NCBI RefSeq assembly: GCF_013391475.1
Contig: NZ_JACBAZ010000002.1
Location: forward strand, 471,104-535,103
DNA: 64,000 nucleotides
Reading direction: 5' to 3'
Origin: Oceaniferula marina
GTDB lineage: Bacteria; Verrucomicrobiota; Verrucomicrobiia; Verrucomicrobiales; Akkermansiaceae
The notes beneath the pieces were generated by a model that saw only the letters and a program-made list of their open reading frames with translations, ran no database searches and was not told the DNA's origin. Positions 50,846 through 61,200 of the stretch are shown here, piece by piece (within the stretch, counting starts at the first letter, position 1; the number at the start of each line of letters is the position of its first letter). The position numbers were made by a program, and so were the translations under genes.

Positions 50846-51919
50846 ATGAACAAGCTAGACTTAAAAAAGCATTTGATTGCATTGGCCACTTTACCGGAGA
50901 CGGGTTCTCCGATTTTGAGTGTCTACATGAATAAAAGCACTCCGCTTGATGAACACCGTAAAAACCTCAAGGACTGGGCTACTTTGGCGAGACATACGTT
51001 CAAGGGCCGGCAGCAGTCTGATTTTGAGGATGCACTGGAGGAGGTCTTTACTTTTATGGAAACAGCAAATGACCGGCAAAGTCTGGTGGTTTTCAGTCGC
51101 TGGGGTGAATACCCCATGTTGTTGCCTATTCATTTGAAAGTACCGGTGGAGACTCAGTTTCACGCTGGTTCCCTGCCTGTGATTTTCCCTCTCGTAGAAC
51201 TCAAGGACCGATTCCACCGTTTTGTATTGGTGGCGATGAACTCGGAGGCTGCCAGGATTTTTGAAATCAATCTCGGTGAGATTTCAGAATCATTGTTAGA
51301 AAGACGGCCGGAATTGAGAAAGCGTCTTGGTCGCGAGTGGACCCGGGAGCATTATCAAAACCACCGTAAGAAGCGGAGTGGTCAATTTGTGAAGGAGAAG
51401 ATCGCGGTGATTGAGCAGCTGATGACAAAGCGTGGGCATAATTCGTTGATTCTCGCAGGAGAGCCTCGATTTGTGAATCGCCTGAAAGAACAACTTCCCA
51501 AACACCTCAAGGCGAAACTTGCCGGGGAAGTTCGCTCTGGATTTAGTAAAAATGCTTTAAACAAAGTGGTGAACCAATCGATTCAAGTCTTTTTGGATCA
51601 GGAAAACATGGAAAGTCAGGATGCTGTAAAACGGTTAGAATATGCGCTGAGTTCGAATGGCCTCGCCGTTGTTGGTTTCCATGCCGCAGTGGAGGCTCTC
51701 GAAATGTATTGTGCGGATCAGTTGATTCTTTCGACCAACTTGCCTGACCGCGAACGCGAATATTTAAGCCGACTCGCATCCACGCAGGATATCTCGATTG
51801 AAACGGTGCAAAATAACAAGACGCTGGAGCAATTTGGAGGTGTCGGGTGTTTGCTTCGTTACCTTCCATCGTGGGATGAACGAGCTATTAAGCCTGAGGT
51901 TCATGCTTCGGTTGCGTAA
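50846..51919 (+). CDS. baeRF-like (bacterial eRF1-related) protein
   Basis: A 357-residue soluble protein. The sequence pattern LPETGSPILSVYMNKSTP at the start, FHRFVLVAMNSEAARIFEIN in the middle and LILAGEPRFVNRLKEQL followed by a helical and beta C-terminal part (SNGLAVVGFHAAVEALEMYC, LILSTNLPDREREYLSRLA) matches the bacterial archaeo-eukaryotic release factor-like families (baeRF). These proteins have eRF1-like domains and are thought to act on stalled ribosomes or as nucleases; none is well characterised. A terminator follows, and a winged-helix gene is divergent upstream. Confidence 0.75.
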   Translation: MNKLDLKKHLIALATLPETGSPILSVYMNKSTPLDEHRKNLKDWATLARHTFKGRQQSDFEDALEEVFTFMETANDRQSLVVFSRWGEYPMLLPIHLKVPVETQFHAGSLPVIFPLVELKDRFHRFVLVAMNSEAARIFEINLGEISESLLERRPELRKRLGREWTREHYQNHRKKRSGQFVKEKIAVIEQLMTKRGHNSLILAGEPRFVNRLKEQLPKHLKAKLAGEVRSGFSKNALNKVVNQSIQVFLDQENMESQDAVKRLEYALSSNGLAVVGFHAAVEALEMYCADQLILSTNLPDREREYLSRLASTQDISIETVQNNKTLEQFGGVGCLLRYLPSWDERAIKPEVHASVA

Positions 51920-51948
51920 GGATCATATTATTCATTTTGGTTGTGCTG

Positions 51949-51980
51949 GAAGAGGTTGCCTGAAAAGTGGCGGCCTCTTC
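51949..51980 (+). terminator. Terminator-like stem-loop after baeRF-like gene
   Basis: GAAGAGGTTGCC (51949-51960) pairs with GGCGGCCTCTTC (51969-51980) with two G-U pairs and an 8-base loop. It is followed by TTATTT. It lies 30 bp past the stop. Confidence 0.7.
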
Positions 51981-52272
51981 TTATTTCAGTATACTGTATA
52001 TTTCAAAGTGTATTACATGCTTTGAAGTATGCAGTTTTTTCTTGTTTGATGTTGTCGGCTGAAAAGCTTGATTTTATCGCATTTGTTGGATTGTTAGTTG
52101 GTTGGTGTGTTCTTGTCCCCTGGAGAAACAGGTGCGTTTAAGTTGCCTTTTGAATTCAAAGTTGTGTAACAATCGTCGTTAAGTCTATCAGAATGCGCGT
52201 CTTAAGGCGTTGGTTTTCTGATAGGCTGAGGCGAATGTGGGCGGATGCATGAACACATAACCATACATAACA
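51981..52272 (+). promoter_or_regulatory. Leader region of the giant gene with inverted repeat
   Basis: No gene is supported. CTATCAGAA (52185-52193) is inverted as TTCTGATAG (52216-52224), with perfect 9-bp arms and a 22-base spacer, 49 bp before the ATG of the 3464-residue gene. It could be an operator or an RNA hairpin in the leader. It does not match a riboswitch class I know. Confidence 0.4.
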
Positions 52273-55200
52273 ATGAAAAATAAAAAGACCCTTTGGGCTG
52301 CCGGCTTGTTGGTAGTTCTTACTCTAACTTTGGTATTGCTGACCTTGCGGTCAGGAGACCATCACAAACCGTTGGCCGGTGATACCCGGGCCGGGCGGCA
52401 GATGACGGCAGATGATCGACATAATGTCGGTGATCGGTCATGGGAAGTTGTCAGGTCTGCTTCAGCTGGTGCCGTTGGTGCCGACTCGAGCAGCGGAGCA
52501 GTGAAGACGGAATACTCCGGTGAGTTGAAGTCCTTGGTTGATGCGGTTAACGAAGGGCGTCCATTGATGTTGCGTCTCGGAGGGACCGAACGACAGTTGC
52601 ATTTGAAGGCGAAAAAGATTTTTGCCGACGGCGCGAAGGTTCGATTGTCGGACGGAACCCAAGTGTATCACCCCGGGAGTGACATTCGAGTTTTCGGTGG
52701 TGTGGTTGGACTCAAATCGGCTTCCCTGCATGGTGACTTTCAGGGTGTTAGAGCGGAGTCGACAAGTTCTGACTTGGTTCCTCTATCCGGGATGAAGCCA
52801 CTGGATCTCTTTGCTGAATTTGATGCCCAGGCGGTTAGTATGTCAGTGGTCGGTGATCAGTACACGCTTTCGCTGCGTAACCAGCATCGTGACCGCTTGA
52901 TGCTGCGTAACAATCCGGTGAGCGGGGCGTTGGAGATGCGTTACGAGCCTGAGGCTATGCATCAGCAGGCTTTTGGTCAGTGTTCTTCAGGGAAGTGTGA
53001 TCATACGGGTCATCAGGGCGCGGTTGGAATGGAGGAAGCGGTGGCTGCTACTCCGGGTATGGATCCTGAGCTTGCGAAGCAGTTTGACCAATGGATCACC
53101 TTGGGGGGAGGTCCAGGAGGGGACTACGGCTTTGAGCCCGGCGAATATCAAGCGATTAATACCACACCTGGAATTGACCCATTGACGGGCCGGGGGGGGA
53201 AAGCCGCCGACCCGATTCCATTTGGTGAAAAATACAACGAATCGTTGCAGGAGTTTCAGTATTGGGCGCAGACCGGCCCGGACTTGCTTTCGGGTGACAA
53301 GGAGAACCCAACGGATGCGGAGATCGCCGCGATGTTGACACGTATCCTGATTACCTTTGAGGAGATTGATGAAATCTATGAGCGTAATATGGCCACCAAG
53401 ATGTTGGTCGCGGAGCTCATGATTCGGAGGGAGAACGATGGAGGTCCGGACAAGGGGACGATTATGGGAAGCTGGCGCAATGGTAATGAAGCCCTTGTCG
53501 GCCACGGAAATTTCTACGGCTGGGGTGGCGGAGGGGCTGCCGCCGGCAATTCCTTTAATATTTCCTCATGGCCGGTGGGAGCTGCGCACGAGTTGGGCCA
53601 TATCTTAAGCATGGGGCACTCCGACGGCTCAGATTTGATGGGGCCGGGGGGTGGACCCGCTCACTTTTGGGGCTATCTGACGCCCGGGCCACATAGTCTT
53701 CCTGTGACCGCCCACCAGCTATGGCGTGAGTTTTCCGGTAGAGCCCAGCTGCGGACACGTGGGATCAAGGAGCATGGGAAGATCGATGGTGAGGACGACT
53801 ATGATCTTCGCACGGCCAATGGAACGAACCGTTTACGTCACCCTGCCGAAACTGCCTTTGCCAATGATGACACGGTGGTCACCGCGGTGGATACCCCGGT
53901 TACGTTTGACCCGCTGGCCAATGATGACCGGGCCACACCTGGTAGCCCTTATTACAACGATCACCTTTTTGTTGAGGAGGTTTCCAGGATCGTCCCTCCG
54001 GGGGCCGGCACTTTGGACATTGTGAATCAGGGTAAGGAAATACAGTTTACTCCCTCAGCCGGGTTTGAGGGATCTGTGTATTTCAATTACACCCTGAGAG
54101 GGTCGGTTGGAAACAACGGGCGTGGCTGGCTCTCCCGGGCTCCGGTGGTCATTACTGTGGGAAGTCCGGTGAATGATCCCAACACGATCAACCTGGCAGC
54201 GGGGCAGGACCAGTGGACAATTTTTCCGGCATCATTGGCCCAGGTGGATTACCCGACGATGTCGGATATGTTTATCAGTGGAGATTCCATGCTGTTGCGT
54301 TCCCATCCCGATGCGACGGGAAGTGAGCAGATCACGGTGAGTGTCGGTGGATCGAACCAGACAGTGACGATCAATTACATCACGCCGACGATTGCCGCTG
54401 TTGATGACCTGGTACAAACAGACGGCGAGCGGGTGCTTCGATTCAACCCACTGGTGAATGATGTCGTTACCGGGCAACTAAGAAATGAATGGAACATCAG
54501 CACCGTGGTTGCCCAGAGCTTGAATCTGAGCACGGAAAAAAATACGGGTTTTGCAAGATCCTATGTTCTGACTTCGGCAAGTTTGGACACCCCGGCGATG
54601 GGCACCTTGGAGTTGGAGAAAACGTTTCATATCTTCCCTGACGGTAGCACGGGCGTTCATCCGAATGGCTTCCTGCGTTTCACTCCATCGGAGGGTGCCA
54701 GTGGCTTTGCCGTGATTTCCTACACGGCCCAGGATGTGGATGGACGCGTTCTCAATGGCACCTCGCGTGTCTTGGTTGGGATTGCGGATGTGCTCCGCCC
54801 GGCCCGTACCTACACCCGCATCCGTGAGGATCATGGGCTGGTCTTGGAAAGCCGGCGCATTGCAGCCACGGGCCCGGATTTCAGTGGGACCAGCACGCTG
54901 CAATGGGACGTTGTGGATCAACCCGCAGGATCCGCAGTGAGCTTTGAAGGTGAGGCCAGCGAGTATGCGGTGGCAACATTCAGCGAACCCGGGCGGTATC
55001 GCTTGCGTCTGAGAGCGACAGATAATGGCCACACCAAGATGGTAGAGCGTTGGGTCATCGTGGAGGCTGCTCCGCTGCTTGCTAATAAAGGAGAGGAGCG
55101 TGCGCCCTGGGCAATGGTGAACCATTTGGAACTGGTCGGATGGAATCAAGGGTCTTGGAATACTTCCGAGTTGGTGTCCGGAGTTAGCGATGATCGTTTT

Positions 55201-58200
55201 GCCGGATTGGTGGACTTGGCTCCCGATGGAACGGCGACCCGATCCGACGGTAACCATGCGGAGGCCCAGACGATTGTCACACCTTCAGAATATCACGCTT
55301 TTACTCAGTATTACGGCAACCAAAATGGTGAGTTTGGTAGTCAGGGGAGTCTTGCCTGGTGGGAGCTTGATTTGGGCGCTGAAAAACCAGTGCAGTGGGT
55401 GGATGTCAATCTTGCCCTGAGTGCTCTGGAAGACTCTGATTATGGACGTTATGGGTTAGTGGCGAAGTTGCTCGATGCCGGTCGTAACGAAATAGCATCC
55501 CAGAAGCTGATGCCGAAGAGTGAACATCATTTTGCGCATCGTATTCCGCTGAGTCTGGCTGGTGAGCACTCAGTCCGCTATGTCCGGATTGAGAAACCGG
55601 AGGCGCTGAATACCTTGGCGCTTTGGGAAGTCCGGGTAATGGGTCTTCGGGATAGCGATACCGATCTTACTTTGTGGGGGCGTGTGAGTCAGTCGACAAC
55701 TCCGGACAGCGACTTCGATGCCTATAAGGCGGTCAATAAACTACGTGGCGGAATCAATGGTTCCCGAACAGATACAAGCAGTGATGGAAACTGGTGGGAG
55801 TTGACACTGGATGAGGAACTTCCTCTGTCACGCGTGCGGATGCATCTGGAGACTGCCATGAGTGGTGGTACGGTGACGGCATACAACGCTTCGGAAGTGC
55901 AGACATGGCAGGTGACTTTGGATGGTAATGCCGTTCAGGTGTTGAATGCGATCCCGGCTAACACATTGGCCAAGCGTATCCGGGTGGAGTTGCCGAGCGG
56001 GCTAACCAATGCCTCCGGAGACAAGGCGGTCCTCATCAATGAATTCTGGGCTTGGGGGGAGAAGGATCTTTCTCCAGTAACTACGTGGAGTCAGGTTTCC
56101 GGGCCAGCTGGCGTGAGCTTTACCGATGCTTCAGCAGTACAAACCTCTGTCACACTACCCGCCGCCGGGATTTATGTGCTGCGCCTGACATCCGATGATC
56201 ATTGGAATAAAACGGTGCGCGATTTTACGGTGCAGTATGATGGAGCCAGCACTGGTCCGGTCGGATACGGCTTGGCGGATCTTGATCTGGATGTAGCCGG
56301 AGGAAATTATGTTGTAGACCTGTTCGCTGCCTTTGATGATGCAGAGACAGCGGATACTTCGATGAGTTTCGAAGTTGTTTCTGTTAGTAATGCTGGAATT
56401 TTCACTGCTGACCCGACAGGAGTGGTTGCCGATCCTGTGAACTTCAATCTGGCGATGCTTGCAGGAGCAAGTGGTAGTTCTACGGTGACCATCCGGGCGA
56501 CGGATGCCCACTCCAACAGTACGGATCTGGTGTTCGAGGTGGCGAGTGCGAACCAAGCACCTGTGGTGCCTGATGTGTTGGAAGTCTTGGTGCTTGAATT
56601 GACAAGTTTAAATACGGTGCTGGTGGATCTCGCTTCTCATGTAAGCGACCCCGATGGTGATAATCTGACCTTTACGGTACATGATGATCTGATTAACCGT
56701 CGTTACTCGGGAACACTTCGTTTGGCCTCCGACGGCAAGTTGAGCCTGATTGGTGAGTTGCCTGCCCTGAGTAGCCAATACTCGGCTGGAGCTCTCATAA
56801 TGGAGGTGCATGATGGGGTGAATCCTATCCAGAAGTTTACCGTGCAGTTAACTATCGTGGATGAGAATCGGCCACCAAGCATGGAGGATCAAACTGTAAC
56901 TGCTGAGGAGACAAGCGTGGTGAATCATTCGTTCTATGCTGTTCAGTTGGATGAAAATAATGACCCTGATGACTCCTACACATGGCAGATTCTTTCTGGT
57001 AACGAAGCGGGAGATTGGATGATGGATGCAGACAGCGGGGAGTTGATCCCCTTGGTCGCGATGATCGCAGCCCGTACATCCAGCTACCAGTTGGTCGTGC
57101 AGGCTACTGATAATGGAGTCCCGGCGAAATCAGGCACAGCCACAGTGACTGTGAATGTAGGTGCGAGTGAAGGTCATGTTCTCGAGGACTTCTATACAGA
57201 GATCACAGGTAGCTCTGTTGCCGATATGACAGGGCAGGGGAACTACCCCGACAGCCCTACTAAGCAGAGTGTGGTAGAACTCAATGGTTTGCACTTCAGT
57301 GATGCGGGTCAAAGCAATTTTGGCCGTCGAGTTCGGGGGATATTGAAGGTTCCAACGGATGGCGACTACACATTTCATTTGGCATCGGATGATGCCAGTG
57401 AGTTTTGGCTCAGTGCGGACGCCAGTGCGTCAAATCTGGTCAAGATTGTCGAACTCACAGGGTATACCGGAGAACTGAATTTTGATGGTCCGGTGAGTTC
57501 GGCCATGACCTTGCAGGCAGGGCAACATTACTTTTTTGAGATTCTTCACAAAGAAGGGGGTGGTGGTGATCACGTGGCTGTCGCTTGGTCCGGACCAGAG
57601 GGCCTTTCCAAACAACTTATCCCCAATGCGTATTTTCAACCACCGTATGATGTTGATGCTGATGGCTTGCATGACTGGTGGGAGAATAAGTATATCGGAA
57701 GTTTGGCCTATGGTGCCGCCGATGACCTTGACCAGGATGGTCTGACCAACGCCCAGGAATTGGCTGCGCTATCCCACCCGATGATATCCGGCGGGGCCTT
57801 GAGTTGGCTGAGTGAGGTCGCACAAGGAACTTCCCCTGATCAGAGCAGTATTGCCCCTTTGGCTGGCAATACCACACGGAGTGTCGATCTCTCCGACATT
57901 GTAGGAGACGCCACCTATGAGTTTTATGTCAATGGTGAAGACCTTGGACAGACAGGTGTTGATCTTTTGAATGGCAATGGCTGGGGCTTGAAGTATGAGC
58001 AGTGGAACAACCGTGGTGTTTTTGGGATGACCCGATTTGGTCAGAGTGATTGGAGTTTCTCTGCAGAACCGGGGCAGAGTGTCGCGACACCATACGGAAC
58101 ATTGACTCAAATTGTAATCGTGGTAGATACCGTCCAATCTGAGACGCGTCTCTATCTGGCTGGCGTGCACGTGGGCACATTGGGGCAGATTCCTGATTTT

Positions 58201-61200
58201 GCCGCAAGCTCCGTCACGCTGGGTTCTGGCAATTTACGTGATGATGCGGAAGCCGGGGTTTACGCTTTTGCCGCCTACAATAGTGCTTTGGGGCAAGCCG
58301 AGATCGCAGCTCATAACGATGCATGGTTAGGCAACCAGGCACCCGTGGCCGTGGACGCCTATCACCTTGTTGCCGAGGATTTAAGCGTGGGTGCGTCTTT
58401 GGGAACCGTGACTGCACTTGATGCCGATGCCGGGGATACATTGAGTTATGCCATTACTTCAGGTAACACCGGAGGAACATTCGCCATCGACAGCATTACA
58501 GGAGAATTGACTGTTGCTTCAGCCATGGATTACGACACGGTTCCGAGCTACGCCCTGACGGTGACGGTAAGTGATAACGGCAATCCCATAAAAATGGGGA
58601 CCGCCACTATTACGGTTGATCTGAGTGAAGTGGTTGTCGGAGGAGTCGGCGACTGGGAGTTGGCCGTTGATACAGGTAGTGCCGCAGTTCATAAGCGGAC
58701 ATCTCCTTTGGCTGGAAATGCCACTACTACGGTTGACTTGTCCGCCATTTCCGGTGATGCCACTTATGAGTTTATCATTGATGGTGAGGATTTGGGGCAG
58801 GCCAATTTGGATATACTCACTGGCAATAGTCGGGGATTGAAATTCGAGCAATGGAACAATACCGGAGCCCTCGGAGCGACTCATTTTGGTGTGGCTGACT
58901 GGTCGTTTACCGCTGAAGCCGGCCAATCGGTGGCATCACCTTATGGTGCCGTTCACCAGTTGGCCTTTGTGGTCGATTCGACCGGTGGTGAAACCCGAGT
59001 TTATGTCGATGGTATGCATGTGGGTAGCATGGCCCAGGTCATTGACGTGGCATCGGCCACGGCGACTCTCGGAGCGAGTAATTTGCGCTTGGATGGCACT
59101 GTGGGCATTCATGCTTTTGCCGCTTATAACAATGCTCTACCGACAAGTGAGCTCATCGAGCATGCCAATGCATGGTTTGGTATTGTTGGAAATACCGCAC
59201 CAGTTGTCAGTAATGCTACTTATGCGGTAGCGGAGAACCGTAATGCAGGAACTGTCGTTGGAACGGTGATGGCCACTGATGCCGATGCGGGTGACTCATT
59301 GAGCTATTCGATCACAGGGGGAAATGCGGGCGGTGAGTTTGCCATCCAGAGCAATACCGGTGAAATTACAACGACTGCGGTGCTCGATCACGAGACCACG
59401 GGGCAGTATGTATTGACGGTTTCTGTAAGCGATGATGGTAATCCATCCTTGAACGATACCGCAGATATCACCATCAAGGTGACGGATGTGAATGAAGCTC
59501 CTGTGGCCCATGATGCCAGCGCTAGCATTGCAGAAAATAGTGATCTTGGTGTGACGGTTGCTGCCGTGACCGCGAATGACCTCGATGCCGGTGACAGCCT
59601 GAGTTACGCCATTACGGCGGGGAATACAGGAAGTGCCTTTGGGATCGATAACAGCGGTATGATCACAACCACCACGGAACTGAACTATGAAACTGTTTCT
59701 TTGTATAACCTGATCGTGACTGTTACTGATAGTGGAGGTCTGGTGGATACTGCCGCTGTTAGTATATCGGTGAATAATGTGAACGAGGCTCCTGTGGTGA
59801 ATGATGCGACAGGAACCGTTGCTGAGGATGCGAGTATGGGAGCTGGGGTGTTGACTCTTGTTGCCAGTGATCCGGATGGTGACGGACTGAGCTATCAGAT
59901 TATTGGAGGTAATGGTTCCGGCCTCTTTGCAGTGGATGCGGGCGGTCAGATTATTGTTGCTGGATCACTCGACTATGAGACGACGATTCAGTATGTGCTC
60001 ACGGTTCAAGTCACTGACACGCTTCTGAGTGATGTCGCGACAGTGACTGTGGATGTGGTTGACGTCAACGAAGCTCCGGTGGCATCGGATGACTCAACCG
60101 TTGTGGATGAAGACGAATCAGTGGTTGTGGCTGTTCTGGACAATGACACCGATGTGGATTCATCGATTTCTGTGGAATGGGTAACCCAAGGGACGAACGG
60201 AACGGTTTCAACTGATGGAACGACGGTGACCTATACTCCCGATGCCGAGTACTTCGGGGATGACTCGTTTACTTACACCATTACCGATGGTGAACTTACG
60301 GATACTGCAAGCGTTTCGGTCACCGTGAATCAAGTTCATGAAGACTTGGCAGTTGGAGATGTCATAGCTGTCGATTTAAGTTCTGTATCAGGAAGTGCAG
60401 CCAATTATAACGTGATGGGCACCGGGAACGGCTCCATTTCCTCGGGCTCTGTGGTCAAGTACGGCGATGGATCCACTGTGGCTGATAATGTCTCCGTGAC
60501 TTTGGCCAATGTGTATGACGCTGGCGGAGATGATGGGAATACCACCTGGTCAGGAACGGTTGCTGACACCTACTACGTGGCCGAGGCGGACGACTTGGTC
60601 TATAACGCTCCATCCAACCCAATCACCGTGACTTTCTCCGGCTTGGATGATGCTCTAACGTATAACGCGAGAGTCTATGCCATTTATGATGACGGTGGTG
60701 GCGCCACAGACACATACACCGTAACCAATGGTGCAGGGGTGGATTCATCGGTGATGGCCAGAGCTGACCGGAGATCAAAAGCGACGCTTGAGGAAGCTGG
60801 TGGCGTATTCAACTACATCACCACCGACGGCAGCGGAAACATCACCGTAGGAGTCCAAGTCACAGGAGGAACTGGTTGGACGGCGTTCTCGGCAGTCGTG
60901 CTCGAAGTGGTCGATCCTAACCAGACACCAACAGCGGCCGATGTGAATTTGACTATCGCGGAAAACGGAACAACCAATGAAGTTGTGGGGGCTGTTGTTG
61001 GTATCGACTCCAACGCTGGAGATACGCTGGACTATACGATTACCGCGGGTAATGCAGGTGGTGAGTTTGCCATCGACAAGGCCACGGGTGAAATCACCAC
61101 GACGGGAGCCTTGGATTTCGAAGCCGCAAGCCAGTATGTGCTCACTGTGACTGTGACCGATAGCGGACAGCTGAGCGATTCCGCAACGGTGACGGTGGAT

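Noticed and set aside
50380-50889. 169-residue version of the winged-helix regulator
   Set aside because: The extra N-terminus overlaps the divergent baeRF-like gene start and is hydrophobic and unlike regulators. ATG 50700 fits better.
52185-52224. Cyclic-di-GMP or other riboswitch before the giant gene
   Set aside because: Only a 9-bp inverted repeat is present; none of the conserved loop sequences of known classes is seen.
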